Source: Chloroflexaceae bacterium (GTDB taxonomy: Bacteria; Chloroflexota; Chloroflexia; Chloroflexales; Chloroflexaceae). From it: DNA of 64,000 nt. Of this stretch, positions 1 through 8,430 are shown one piece after another. Each line of letters opens with the position of its first letter. The stretch's first letter is position 1. Under the pieces are notes generated by a model that saw only the letters and a program-made list of their open reading frames with translations, was not told the origin of the DNA and ran no database searches. The stretch is taken from assembly GCA_028282325.1 (NCBI GenBank), contig JANQID010000140.1, positions 1 through 64,000 of the forward strand, read 5' to 3'. A program made the translations under genes and the position numbers.

Positions 1-2718
1 CAAGCTGCGAACATCGGTCCCCTCCAGATAGGCGGCATCCCATTCCGGCTCCAATGTATAGGGATACTTCTTCCCCCGCTTCGTGGCACACCACTCCCAG
101 ACGTTCCCGGCCATATCCAGGGCGCCATCGGGGCCGGCCCCGGACGGAAAGCTGCTCACGGGCGATGGGCAATCCAGGTCAAGCTCCTTGCTGTTGCAGC
201 GCCCCGGCTCCCAGGCGTCGCCCCACGGATAGACCCGCCCGTCCGGCCCCCGGGCGGCTTTCTCCCACTCCGCTTCACTCGGCAGGTAGAACTCCTGCCC
301 GGTGACGTCGCTCAACCAGCGGCAGTAAGCGACCGCCTCGTACCAGGAGACCCCCGTGACCGGCTGGTTATCGCCGTTGAAATCTGGACGATACCAATAG
401 TCTGGCTGCCGGACATTCTCTGATTCCCGCCACTGCCAGCCGGCCTGGGTCCAGTAGGCCTGGTTGGCATAGCCGCCCTGCTCGACAAAACGCCGCCACT
501 GGGCGTTTGTCACCGGGGTCTTGCCGATCCAGTAGGTCGGCAGATCCAGCTTGTGCTGCGGCTTTTCATTGTTTCGTTCGTGCGGGTCGTCGCTGCCGCT
601 GCCCATCAGGAACGGACCCGCCGGGATTTCAACCAGCTCGGGAATCCAGCCGTCGTCGGCGTAGCGCGGGTCGTTGCGCGCCAGGGCGAAGCCGGCCGCC
701 AGGCGCAGGCGATAGTCCGGCTCGACTTCGAGCATGCGCAGGGCCAGTTTCTGCACCCGGGGCGCAGCCGGCCGGGATGCGGGCCGACCGGGCGCCTCGC
801 CGTTCAGCAGGGCGATCAGCCGGGTCTGTATGGCTGCATCGGTCCCACCCGGAGCATTGGGCGCCGTCTGCAACAGCTCCATGCCGCCGACATCGTAGAT
901 CATCTGGAACAAATCCAAAGCGGCGCCCACATCGGCCTGGCCGTCCCCCAGGGCCAGCCGTCGCAGGGCATCGAGGGTCTGTATGCGACAGGCCTGGTCC
1001 AGGTTGATCGGGCGCTCCAGAATGATCGATCCGGCCAGCACCTGGCCGGCGAGTGTCTGCTGCTCCAGCAGGTGTTTCACGACAGGCGTGGCATCATAGC
1101 TGGCGGCATACAGCAGCAGCACCTCGCGCCAGCGCGGGTCATTCCAATGTGCCAGGAGCCGCTTGCGACGGCGCTCCTGCTGCTCGCTGGCCGCAGCCCG
1201 CGCTGCCAGGTACTCCTGGAAGGTCAGGTGCGCGAACTGGATCTCCACCTCGCCCGTCCCCGGCACATTGCCCAGCTCCTGCAATACCCCGCCTCGCTGG
1301 GTCAGGTTCTGCTGCCAGCGAGCCGCCTCGGAACGGGCGTGGGTAGTCCGCTCCGTAGCGTCCGTCCGATCCGGCGCCCAGCCGGGCATCTGCACCAGCG
1401 TCTGCGCCAGCACGGCCCGGGCCTGCCCGCCCGTGATAACCGCGTGGGCACGGCTGTCGGCCCCGGCCGGCGCCTGCTCAAACATCGTCCAGGCCAGCTC
1501 GCGCAGCAGGCGCAGCTTCTCGTCCAGGTTCAGGTCACTGGAGCTGTCGGTCGGCTCCAGCCCGATATCGGCATCCTTGCGCCGCTCCCAGTCGTACACC
1601 AGCAGCTTCAACGCCTCTTCGTACAGCCGGTAGCGCTCCTGGGGCAGCTCCTGGCCCTTGCCCCGCTGATGATGATGCAGCGCCACCGTCAGCGAGAGCA
1701 GCAGCGGATTCCGGCTCAAACGGCGCAGCCCCGGGTTGGCGGGCAAGCGGTTGATCAGACTGGCGGCCCGCTGCTCCGGGGTCCAGCTCAGGGACTCATC
1801 GTCTTTCAATCCCAAGGCGCGCCGCTCGGTCGCGGCAATCGCCATATACCGCGCCCGAATAAACGCACTGGCCTGCCGGTTGTCCAGCTCCTCAACCAGT
1901 CGCTGCACAAAGCCCGCCTCATCAAGCTGGCCCTCGTATCCGACAATGCGGGACGTGACCACACAGCGGTTGGGATTACGGGCCGGTCCCGCCGGCAGGC
2001 CGGCAATGAGGCGACCGAGACGCACCCGGTCGTCGGCGCTGCGCAGCTCATCGAAGGCATCGAGCAGCAGCAGGCAGCCCCCGCGCTGCACGCGCCGTTC
2101 AAAGAAGCGTTGGGGACAGGTCTGCAATTCGGCTCCCAGAATACTGGCAAGGATCTTGCCATAGGCTTGCAGCAGCGGCTGCTGCTCCTGAAGAGCAGTT
2201 GTCGGCAGCGCCCGCAGGGGAATATAGATCGGGAAGGGTGGCCGGCCCGACCAGCCATACACATCCCGCACCCGGTCGTCGCGCCAGCGGCGTGCGTCAC
2301 CCAGCCGGTCACGGGCGCAGATCACCGCAATATGGCGCAGCAGGGTCGTCTTGCCGCTGCCGGGGTCGCCGCGGATCAGCAGCCGGGGATGGGCCTGGAT
2401 CTCCGCGCCGGGGCTGCCCGCTTGCGCCGGCAACGCAGCGTCGCTATCTGGACGCAGCGTCAGCGGGCTGAAGGCTTCCAGCAGCCGTAGGTCCCGGCGC
2501 GACGTGTCGCTGCTGCTGCCGATCACGAGCAGCGCGGGTGTATTGCCCAGGCGGTTCACAACCGCGCGCAGGTAGACTTTTTCGAAGCTGACCATACGAC
2601 CCGGCAGCAGCGCGCGCAGGCGGTTTCGCAGCGCCCCCAGGTCGGTGAAGGGCAATACGACGGCGAGCATTATGACCAGCACGATGACAATGAGCGGCCA
2701 GACAACATCGTTATTCAT
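1..2718 (-). CDS. NACHT ATPase with C-terminal FGE-sulfatase domain, 3' end outside window
   Basis: Reading leftward from an ATG at 2718, the frame stays open to the window edge (about 906 codons), so the C-terminus is missing. Residues about 5-24 are a hydrophobic anchor. A P-loop GDPGSGKTT lies near residues 117-125 and a Walker B LLLLDAFDEL near 216-225, the NACHT/STAND layout. The middle is rich in Leu and Arg with no clear repeats. From about residue 690 there is a formylglycine-generating-enzyme-like (SUMF1) domain, with VEIPAGPFLMGS, PVTGVSWYEAVAYCRWL and GNVWEWC. NACHT proteins of this build are signal-transducing ATPases, many linked to antiphage defence or programmed death; that role is inferred here. 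FGE-like folds are also C-type lectin scaffolds used as diversity-generating retroelement targets, which cannot be tested because the end is cut. It lies directly after the broken hepT. Confidence in the domains is high, in function low. Confidence 0.85.
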   Translation of the reverse strand, partial: MNNDVVWPLIVIVLVIMLAVVLPFTDLGALRNRLRALLPGRMVSFEKVYLRAVVNRLGNTPALLVIGSSSDTSRRDLRLLEAFSPLTLRPDSDAALPAQAGSPGAEIQAHPRLLIRGDPGSGKTTLLRHIAVICARDRLGDARRWRDDRVRDVYGWSGRPPFPIYIPLRALPTTALQEQQPLLQAYGKILASILGAELQTCPQRFFERRVQRGGCLLLLDAFDELRSADDRVRLGRLIAGLPAGPARNPNRCVVTSRIVGYEGQLDEAGFVQRLVEELDNRQASAFIRARYMAIAATERRALGLKDDESLSWTPEQRAASLINRLPANPGLRRLSRNPLLLSLTVALHHHQRGKGQELPQERYRLYEEALKLLVYDWERRKDADIGLEPTDSSSDLNLDEKLRLLRELAWTMFEQAPAGADSRAHAVITGGQARAVLAQTLVQMPGWAPDRTDATERTTHARSEAARWQQNLTQRGGVLQELGNVPGTGEVEIQFAHLTFQEYLAARAAASEQQERRRKRLLAHWNDPRWREVLLLYAASYDATPVVKHLLEQQTLAGQVLAGSIILERPINLDQACRIQTLDALRRLALGDGQADVGAALDLFQMIYDVGGMELLQTAPNAPGGTDAAIQTRLIALLNGEAPGRPASRPAAPRVQKLALRMLEVEPDYRLRLAAGFALARNDPRYADDGWIPELVEIPAGPFLMGSGSDDPHERNNEKPQHKLDLPTYWIGKTPVTNAQWRRFVEQGGYANQAYWTQAGWQWRESENVRQPDYWYRPDFNGDNQPVTGVSWYEAVAYCRWLSDVTGQEFYLPSEAEWEKAARGPDGRVYPWGDAWEPGRCNSKELDLDCPSPVSSFPSGAGPDGALDMAGNVWEWCATKRGKKYPYTLEPEWDAAYLEGTDVRSL

Positions 2719-2870
2719 ACTCTGCTCTCTTCAGCTCCGCGCACGAGAAGCGGAGCTGACCGGTCTGGGTTGGCGACAGGTTGGCGAGCGTGCAAAGATC
2801 CGTCAAGTGCGACAACAATCTGCGCGATACATTCAAGGATATGGGTCAGGTACAGACCGTCGTCTTTCAT
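2715..2870 (-). pseudogene. HepT-like (DUF86) toxin, truncated after the first helix
   Basis: The ATG at 2870 overlaps the mntA stop codon as ATGA, the usual mntA-hepT coupling. The first residues, MKDDGLYLTHILECIAQIV, match the start of DUF86/HepT HEPN ribonucleases. After about 20 residues similarity stops and the frame ends at 2715, overlapping the NACHT start by 4 bases. A HepT normally has about 110-140 residues and its catalytic RxxxxH motif lies in the lost part, so this cannot be an active toxin. It is most simply a deletion remnant, with the breakpoint just upstream of the NACHT gene. Confidence 0.65.
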
Positions 2871-3154
2871 AGCGGCCTTGCTTCGCGCAACACGCGGTCG
2901 CGGATGTACCAGTGCAGACTGCGCTCGGTGACAACATCGACGCGCCGGCCGAGTACATCCTGAAGGTCTTGCCACAGCGCCACGAGATCGAGCAGGCTGC
3001 GCTGCGTATCCATATCAATCAGCAAATCGACATCGCTCTCCGGCCCTTCCTCGCCGCACGCCACTGATCCGAAGACGCGCACATTCTGCGCGCCGTGCTG
3101 CTCGGCCAGCGCCAGAATCTCGTCGCGCCCGGCGCGCAATTGTTCGAGTTTCAT
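2867..3154 (-). CDS. mntA: MntA-like minimal nucleotidyltransferase antitoxin
   Basis: A 95-residue protein starting at an ATG preceded by a strong AAGGAG site. The sequence VRVFGSVACGEEGPESDVDLLID carries the GSx10DxD signature of minimal nucleotidyltransferases (MNT). In known MntA-HepT modules this enzyme transfers AMP to a tyrosine of the HEPN toxin and so neutralises it. The next gene has an overlapping start and a HepT N-terminus but is truncated, so this antitoxin is probably orphaned. The frame continues upstream of the chosen start to 3223, but only the 3154 ATG has a good ribosome binding site. Confidence 0.8.
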   Translation of the reverse strand: MKLEQLRAGRDEILALAEQHGAQNVRVFGSVACGEEGPESDVDLLIDMDTQRSLLDLVALWQDLQDVLGRRVDVVTERSLHWYIRDRVLREARPL

Positions 3155-3243
3155 CGTGGCTCCTTTCCACAATTCTGCCACGACCGGCGGCAGAAGCGTA
3201 GCGTATTGTTCAGCCAGACGCATAGGATCAAAACTTACCCATC

Positions 3244-3309
3244 CACATTCTGCGCGATGCGGCCCTCACCCCCGGCCCCTCTCCCGCGCGCGGGAGAGGG
3301 GAGATGCGA
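3244..3309. repeat. GC-rich palindromic dispersed repeat, copy 1
   Basis: The core is a near-perfect hairpin (CCCCTCTCCCGCG paired with CGCGGGAGAGGGG), preceded by a conserved arm beginning CATTCTGCGCGATGCGGCCC. The same arm and core recur near 4248-4341, and the core recurs inverted at 3719-3765. The layout resembles REP/MITE-like elements widespread in bacterial chromosomes. Confidence 0.75.
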
Positions 3310-3336
3310 TGGACAGATGGCGCGGCATCTACACGC

Positions 3337-3705
3337 TTATGTATCCAGCGCCGCCCGCAATTCAGCCAGCACCGCATCGGTTTCATCCAACACCCGCGCA
3401 TTCGCAACCCGCAGCACCCGGTAGCCGTCCGCCTCCAAAAACGCGCTCCGCTCGGCATCGCGCTCAGCCTGCGCAGTATGCACCTCCCCATCAATTTCGA
3501 TAATCAAGCGGCGCTCGACAATACAAAAATCGGCGATAAACGGGCCAATCGGGTGCTGGCGACGCACTTTCACCCCTAACTTGCCGCCCCGGAGATAATG
3601 CCACAGCCGCGCCTCCGCAGTTGTCGCCCGTCGGCGCAACTCACGGGCACGCTGGCGCAACACTGGTTTCGGTCGTCGTGAGGCATTGGCGTCATCGTTG
3701 GGCAC
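3337..3705 (-). CDS. DUF559 / Vsr-like endonuclease-domain protein
   Basis: About 122 residues from a GTG at 3705 that has a GAGGA site 6-7 bases upstream. The frame runs further upstream only through the palindromic repeat, so the longer version is unlikely. The sequence shows the DUF559 pattern: RRRATTAEARLWHYLR, then FIADFCIVERRLIIEIDG, then VLRVANARVL. DUF559 proteins share the very-short-patch-repair/restriction-endonuclease fold, with acidic residues in the IADF and IEIDGEVH segments as likely metal ligands. No partner methylase is intact nearby, although an hsdM fragment lies about 0.6 kb upstream. Repeats flank it on both sides, which suggests a mobile or rearranged locus. Its biological target is unknown. 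Confidence 0.75.
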   Translation of the reverse strand: MPNDDANASRRPKPVLRQRARELRRRATTAEARLWHYLRGGKLGVKVRRQHPIGPFIADFCIVERRLIIEIDGEVHTAQAERDAERSAFLEADGYRVLRVANARVLDETDAVLAELRAALDT

Positions 3706-3718
3706 GGCAGTCCTCGCT

Positions 3719-3765
3719 TGTCTCCCCTCTCCCGCGTGCGGGAGAGGGGCCGGGGGTGAGGGCGA
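3719..3765. repeat. GC-rich palindromic dispersed repeat, copy 2 (inverted)
   Basis: The hairpin core CCCCTCTCCCGCG / CGCGGGAGAGGGG with small loop differences, followed by GCCGGGGGTGAGGGC. It is in opposite orientation to copy 1, so the DUF559 gene lies between inverted copies. Confidence 0.75.
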
Positions 3766-3868
3766 GATAATCAATCAGTTCCATTGAGCGCTCATTAGAG
3801 CCGGCGGAGGAGAGCAAGCTGATAAATACGTGCGAAGTTCGAGAGCACGGTTGTATTACTGATGACAT

Positions 3869-4162
3869 TCATTGCAGCGCCCGGCGCAGCGTCTCCACCT
3901 CCGCCCTGGCCTCGTCGAGTGACTCCAGGCCGAGGCGCAGCGGCGCCCCACGCGCAACCATAATCTCGCTCATTTGCGGCCAGCTCACCCCTGCCAGCGT
4001 GGCGGCCTGGGCCAGCGAGATGTCTTCGTGCTGATAGCGATAGATTGCCAGACTAATTCGCAGATCTGGTCGTGCCCGAAGCAGGTGACGCAGCGCGTCC
4101 TCGATCACCGCATCCTCGCTCGCGTAGAGCCGGGCGTTCACAAGATCTTGTGGGGTCGTCAT
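3869..4162 (-). CDS. UPF0175-family small protein, likely antitoxin
   Basis: A 97-residue protein with the UPF0175 pattern: LAIYRYQHEDISLAQAATLA, then GVSWPQMSEIM and a short GAPL segment. UPF0175 proteins are small helix-rich DNA-binding proteins usually interpreted as antitoxins next to PIN-type toxins. No toxin ORF is evident on either side, so it looks orphaned. A partial second copy of the same protein lies at 4550-4598. The ATG at 4162 has GAAGGAGCCTCCGC just upstream. Confidence 0.7.
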   Translation of the reverse strand: MTTPQDLVNARLYASEDAVIEDALRHLLRARPDLRISLAIYRYQHEDISLAQAATLAGVSWPQMSEIMVARGAPLRLGLESLDEARAEVETLRRALQ

Positions 4163-4247
4163 GCGGAGGCTCCTTCCATCGGATTATTGCTGCGGCCTAT
4201 GAGCATTGTACTCACCTGTCAACCATACTGCGCTCCAACAAGGCCGC

Positions 4248-4341
4248 CACATTCTGCGCGATGCGGCCCTCGCCAACGCCACCGGCATTGGTTGCGGTCT
4301 CCCCTCTCCCGCACGCGGGAGAGGGGCCGGGGGTGCGGAGT
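4248..4341. repeat. GC-rich palindromic dispersed repeat, copy 3 with spacer
   Basis: The arm ACATTCTGCGCGATGCGGCC is shared with copy 1, followed after about 35 bases by the hairpin core CCCCTCTCCCGCACGCGGGAGAGGGG and a GCCGGGGGTGCGGA tail like copy 2. It interrupts the hsdM fragment to its right. Confidence 0.7.
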
Positions 4342-4412
4342 TTAGAGTTGGCGCGGAGATCGTCGGCGGCGTCCCACAGCCAGCGCTCGATTTCGGCGAG
4401 ATTGGATGACAT
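4340..4412 (-). pseudogene. N-terminal relic of a type I restriction methylase (HsdM)
   Basis: Reading leftward from an ATG at 4412, the first 20 residues are MSSNLAEIERWLWDAADDLR, followed by ANSKL. This is the well-known start of type I HsdM/N-6 DNA methylases. Homology ends where palindromic repeat copy 3 begins, so only about 24 codons of a gene of about 500 codons remain. The call rests on a short stretch, but the pattern is distinctive. Confidence 0.6.
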
Positions 4413-4549
4413 AATGAACCCTGTAGCGTGATCTCGACGTGCGGCATGCGGCAGCCACGCCGTCGCAATCACCTGACGACGAAGGTAAGCAGTAGCTTGT
4501 ACTGGCGATTAGTATAGCACGATGCGCGGCGTTTTGCATATCATAATAA

Positions 4550-4598
4550 TCAGTGCGATGTCCTCGTGTTGGTAGCGGAAGATAGCCAGGTTGATCCC
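4550..4598 (-). pseudogene. Fragment of a second UPF0175 gene
   Basis: On the minus strand the frame reads INLAIFRYQHEDIAL, nearly the same as the core of the intact UPF0175 protein at 3869-4162. Neither a start nor a C-terminal part is present. It indicates an earlier duplication of this antitoxin. Confidence 0.6.
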
Positions 4599-4627
4599 TG
4601 CGCCTCCGGGTCTACGCCGTTCGTCCC

Positions 4628-4656
4628 TTGCGCCTGCCCCGATGTGTCGGTATAAT
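4628..4656 (+). promoter_or_regulatory. Sigma-70 promoter of the valS leader
   Basis: A -35 box TTGCGC (4628-4633), a 17-base spacer and a consensus -10 TATAAT (4651-4656). Transcription would start near 4662, at the head of the T-box leader. Confidence 0.75.
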
Positions 4657-4661
4657 AGGCG

Positions 4662-4933
4662 GCAGCAGATAGTCACGGCTGCGAACAGGAGGAGTAGGCG
4701 TTGCGCGCCGCCAGAGAGAGCGGGTCATTGGCTGGAAGCCCGCCCCGGTTGCAGAAACGTCGAAGGTCGCCTGGGAGCCGGCAACCCGAACGGTGTTCGC
4801 CCACTCACTAAGGTTGCACGGGAGCGCCCGCTACAGCGCCCGCGAGGGAGTCGCCGCATATGCCCGGCTCCGAAACTAAGGTGGTACCACGTGTGGTAAA
4901 CCCGCTCGTCCTTGGAAAGACGGCGGGTTTTTT
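4662..4933 (+). ncRNA. T-box riboswitch controlling valS
   Basis: The untranslated leader contains the stem I landmarks GGAGTAGGCG and AGAGAGAGCGGG and the T-box element itself, AAGGTGGTACCACG at 4878-4891, which binds the uncharged tRNA acceptor end. It finishes in an intrinsic terminator: AAACCCGC-TCGTC (4898-4910) pairs with GACG-GCGGGTTT (4919-4930), followed by T residues. GTC at 4766-4768 is a plausible valine specifier but its position was not proven by folding. Uncharged tRNA-Val should stabilise the antiterminator and switch on valS. Confidence 0.88.
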
Positions 4934-4952
4934 GATTGATCGAGGATATTGT

Positions 4953-7691
4953 ATGCCGACACACGATATGAGCGTTGCGCCGCCCGCCCGACCGGCGGAG
5001 ATGGACAGAGCCTACGAGCCCCAACAGGTCGAACAGCCGCTCTACGACTGGTGGGAACGCGCCGGTTTCTTCGCCCCGCGCGACGATGCGCCGAACCCGC
5101 CCTTCGTGATCAGCATTCCGCCGCCCAACGTCACCGGCGAACTCCATCTCGGTCACGCGATGTTCGTCACGCTCGAAGATTTGATGATCCGCTGGCGGCG
5201 AATGCAAGGCTACCGGGCGCTCTGGCTGCCCGGAACCGACCACGCTGGCATCGCAACGCAGAGCCAGGTCGAAAAACTGTTGCGCAGCGAAGGAACCAGC
5301 CGCGAGCAGGTCGGGCGCGAGGAGTTTCTGCGCCGCACCTGGGAATGGAAAGCAAAATACGGCGGCGAAATCACCTGCCAGTTGCGGCGGCTGGGCGCCA
5401 GTTGCGACTGGAGCCGCGAGCGCTTCACGCTCGACGAAGGCTTGAGCCGGGCCGTGCATACCGCGTTCAAACGGCTCTACGACAACGGCCTGATCTATCG
5501 CGGCGCCTACCTGGTCAACTGGTCGCCGAGCCTGAGCACCGCCGTGAGCGACCTGGAGGTGGAGTACGAGACGCGCAACGTCTCGATCTGGTACGTGCGC
5601 TATCCGATCATCACCGCCGATTGGGATGGCCCCGCCGCCGATTGGGGCAGCGGAAACTGGGCCGCCGGCGCGACCGAGTGGATCACCGTGGCGACGACGC
5701 GCCCCGAAACTATTCTCGGCGACACAGCCGTGGCCGTCGCGCCCGACGACGAGCGGTTCGCGCACCTGGTCGGCAAATATGCCGTGCTGCCGGCGCTGGG
5801 TCGCCGCATCCCGATCATTACCGACGAATATGTGGACAAGGAGTTCGGCTCCGGCGCGGTGAAGATCACGCCGGCTCACGACAAGAACGACTACGAAGTC
5901 GGCAAACGCCACGACCTGCCGATGATCAACATTATGAACAAGGACGCGACGATCAACGCCGAGGGCGGTCCCTACGCCGGGCAAGATCGCTTCGACTGCC
6001 GCAAGGCGATCCTGGCCGATCTCGAAACCGAAGGCATGCTGGTGCAGACAGCGCCGCACACGATGAGCGTCGGCATCAGCCAGCGCGGCGGCGAGGTGAT
6101 CGAGCCGCTGTTGAGCGAGCAGTGGTTCGTGCGCGTGAAGCCGATGGCCGAAATGGCGCTGGCGGCGGTGCAAGAAGGCCGTACGTGCATCATTCCCGAA
6201 CGCTTCGAGAAGGTCTACTTCCACTGGCTGGAAAACATCGAAGACTGGTGCATCAGCCGCCAGCTCTGGTGGGGGCACCGCATCCCCGTCTGGCACATGC
6301 CCGACGGCTCGATGGTCGCGCCGCATCCCGATGAACCGCTGCCCGCCGACGGCGTGCAAGATCCGGACGTGCTCGACACCTGGTTCAGCAGCGGGCTGTG
6401 GCCGTTCAGCACCCTGGGCTGGCCTGAAGACACGCCCGACCTGCGCACGTTCTACCCGACCAGCGTGATGGAAACCGGCTACGATATTCTGTTCTTCTGG
6501 GTGGCGCGTATGATGATGATGGGTTGCTACCTGACCGGCGTCGAGCCGTTTCACACGATCTATTTGCACGGTCTGGTGCGCGACGAGCACGGTCGCAAAA
6601 TGAGCAAGAGCTACGGCAACGTGGTCAACCCGCTCGAAGTGATGGATCGCCAGGGCGCCGACGCACTGCGCTTCACCCTGGCAACCAGCGGCACGCCGGG
6701 GCAAGACCTCAACCTGAACCCGCAGCGCATCGAGGCGGCGCGCAATTTCGCTAACAAAATCTGGAACATCACCCGCTTCGTGATCGGCAAGCTGGACGAC
6801 TGGCGTGAGAACCGGACGGCCATTCCCGCTGCTGTCGCGCTGACCCTTTCCGACCGCTGGATTCTGTCGCGCTACCATCGCCTGCTCGCCGACGTGGGGC
6901 GCTTGATGGAGGGCTACAACTTCGGCGAGGCCGGGCGTCATGTTCACGACTTCTTGTGGAGCGAGTTCGCCGACTGGTACGTTGAGATTGCCAAGGTGCA
7001 GCTCGAAGGCGACGCCGAGCGCCAGGCGAACACGCGCGCGATCCTCTTCACCGTGCTGGAAGGCGCGCTGCGGCTGCTGCATCCGTTTATGCCGTTTTTG
7101 ACCGAGGCTGCCTGGCAATACCTCAATCCGGCGTCGAATGCGACGGACGGCGCGCACCACACGATTATGCTTGCTGCCTACCCGACCGCTGATGACGATC
7201 ACGACGCCGCCGAGGCCGAGGCTGCCTTCGACCTGCTACGCGAACTGATCGTGAGTATTCGCAACGTGCGCAATGAGTACAAAGTCGAGGCGGCGCGCTG
7301 GGTGGCGGCGACGGTTGTTGGAGGGCCGCACACGGCAATGTTTCAGGAGCAAGCCGCGTTGATCAGCCGCCTGGCACGTGTGGACGACGCAAAGCTCGAC
7401 ATCATCGCGACGCTTGATGAGAAACCCCGTCACGTCGCTGCACTGGTGATCGGTGAGATCGAAGCGTTCTTGCCGCTCGCTGGTATGATCGACCTGGACG
7501 TCGAGCGTGCCCGACTGGCGAAAGAATTGGAGACCGCCGAGAGCGACGTATCACGTCGGGCGGCGCGCCTTGCCAACGCCAACTTTGTGGATAAAGCCCC
7601 GGAGCACGTGGTGCAGCGCGAACGCGAAGCGCTCGAGTCGGCTCGCGCCGCCCTGGAGCGTCTGCGGGAGCGGCTGGCGGCGCTTGAATAG
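4953..7691 (+). CDS. valS: Valyl-tRNA synthetase
   Basis: A 912-residue class Ia synthetase that charges tRNA-Val. The signature HLGH is at residues 65-68 and KMSKS at 549-553. The editing-domain region (TTRPETILGDTAVAV) and the anticodon-binding part follow in the usual order. A C-terminal coiled coil occupies about the last 65 residues (DVERARLAKELETAESDV onward), as in bacterial ValRS. The ATG at 4953 was chosen because it follows the leader terminator by 20 bases; the frame continues upstream only into the T-box. It is transcribed alone from the promoter at 4628 under T-box control. Confidence 0.97.
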   Translation: MPTHDMSVAPPARPAEMDRAYEPQQVEQPLYDWWERAGFFAPRDDAPNPPFVISIPPPNVTGELHLGHAMFVTLEDLMIRWRRMQGYRALWLPGTDHAGIATQSQVEKLLRSEGTSREQVGREEFLRRTWEWKAKYGGEITCQLRRLGASCDWSRERFTLDEGLSRAVHTAFKRLYDNGLIYRGAYLVNWSPSLSTAVSDLEVEYETRNVSIWYVRYPIITADWDGPAADWGSGNWAAGATEWITVATTRPETILGDTAVAVAPDDERFAHLVGKYAVLPALGRRIPIITDEYVDKEFGSGAVKITPAHDKNDYEVGKRHDLPMINIMNKDATINAEGGPYAGQDRFDCRKAILADLETEGMLVQTAPHTMSVGISQRGGEVIEPLLSEQWFVRVKPMAEMALAAVQEGRTCIIPERFEKVYFHWLENIEDWCISRQLWWGHRIPVWHMPDGSMVAPHPDEPLPADGVQDPDVLDTWFSSGLWPFSTLGWPEDTPDLRTFYPTSVMETGYDILFFWVARMMMMGCYLTGVEPFHTIYLHGLVRDEHGRKMSKSYGNVVNPLEVMDRQGADALRFTLATSGTPGQDLNLNPQRIEAARNFANKIWNITRFVIGKLDDWRENRTAIPAAVALTLSDRWILSRYHRLLADVGRLMEGYNFGEAGRHVHDFLWSEFADWYVEIAKVQLEGDAERQANTRAILFTVLEGALRLLHPFMPFLTEAAWQYLNPASNATDGAHHTIMLAAYPTADDDHDAAEAEAAFDLLRELIVSIRNVRNEYKVEAARWVAATVVGGPHTAMFQEQAALISRLARVDDAKLDIIATLDEKPRHVAALVIGEIEAFLPLAGMIDLDVERARLAKELETAESDVSRRAARLANANFVDKAPEHVVQREREALESARAALERLRERLAALE

Positions 7692-7878
7692 ACGGTCGGG
7701 TTGCCGTCTCTTCACTAATTCAGCCCTGGTTCGCCTGGCGCGCGCTGGTGCTGGCCAGCCCGCAGTGATATCCCGCGCTGAACGACTTCGTGCGGCGGCG
7801 GTTGTTGACATTTGCCGTCCGTGTGATGGACGAGCGCCAGTTTGAGTGGGAAGCGATCAATCATTACCTGGAGTGAAA

Positions 7879-8430
7879 ATGGAGACGCAACCGTGATGGG
7901 TCATCTGGCTGACCGGGCTGCTGGCGGCGGGAAAAACCAGCGTTGCGCGCGAGTTGCGCCAACTGCTCGCGGAGCGCGGCGTGCGGGCGCATCTCCTCGA
8001 CTCGGACGAGTTGCGCGTCGTGTTGACGCCGACGCCGACCTACGCCCCCGCCGAGCGCGACTGGTTCTACGGCGTGATCGCCTGACTGACGGCCTGGTTG
8101 GCGCGCGACGGCGCAAGCGCGATCATCGCGGCGATGGCTAATTGCCGGGCGTACCGTGATGCGGCGCGCAGCCGAATTGTGCGTTTTGCTGAGGTTTGCG
8201 CACAGCGCCCGCTTAACATCTGCCGGCAACGTGATCCTAAAGGGATCTACGAATCGGCAAGCGCGGGCTGCGCGAGAGATGTTCCCGGCGTGGGGGTTGC
8301 ATACGAGCCGCCGTTGTCGTCGGAAGCTGTGGTGGAAACCGATGTCGGGACGCCGCGCACCGCCGCGGCCAGCTTGCTGGAAAAGTTAAACAACTTTCTG
8401 GGCCTATCGTTGGATGCCTCGGCAGGCTGA
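7879..8430 (+). pseudogene. Adenylylsulfate (APS) kinase pseudogene with two in-frame TGA stops
   Basis: From ATG at 7879 one frame reads through to 8430 as an APS-kinase-like protein of 183 codons. It has WVIWLTGLLAAGKTSVA (P-loop), LLDSDELRVVLTPTPTY, and near the end RQRDPKGIYESASAG and VAYEPPL, matching the CysC order. The frame is broken only by TGA at 7894-7896 and TGA at 8083-8085; there are no frameshifts. APS kinase phosphorylates adenylylsulfate to PAPS. The 3' end overlaps the convergent phosphoribosyltransferase gene by about 180 bases. The stretch 7692-7878 before it contains only a short open tail (ending at 7876) that I do not recognise. No other sulfate-assimilation gene is present. 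Confidence 0.7.

Noticed and set aside
553-2490. A long open frame (645 codons) antisense to the NACHT gene
   Set aside because: Composition is Gln/Arg/Pro-rich with no motif; the opposite strand encodes clear NACHT and FGE domains.
4725-7202. An open frame of about 825 codons antisense to valS
   Set aside because: It mirrors valS codon positions, has a His/Arg/Ala-rich composition typical of shadow frames in GC-rich genes and no recognisable domain; valS has every family motif.
7879-8430. Recoding of UGA as an amino acid in this organism
   Set aside because: TGA ends many intact genes here (for example marR, mntA and the kinase gene), and the two TGAs in the APS kinase are not at redox-active positions.
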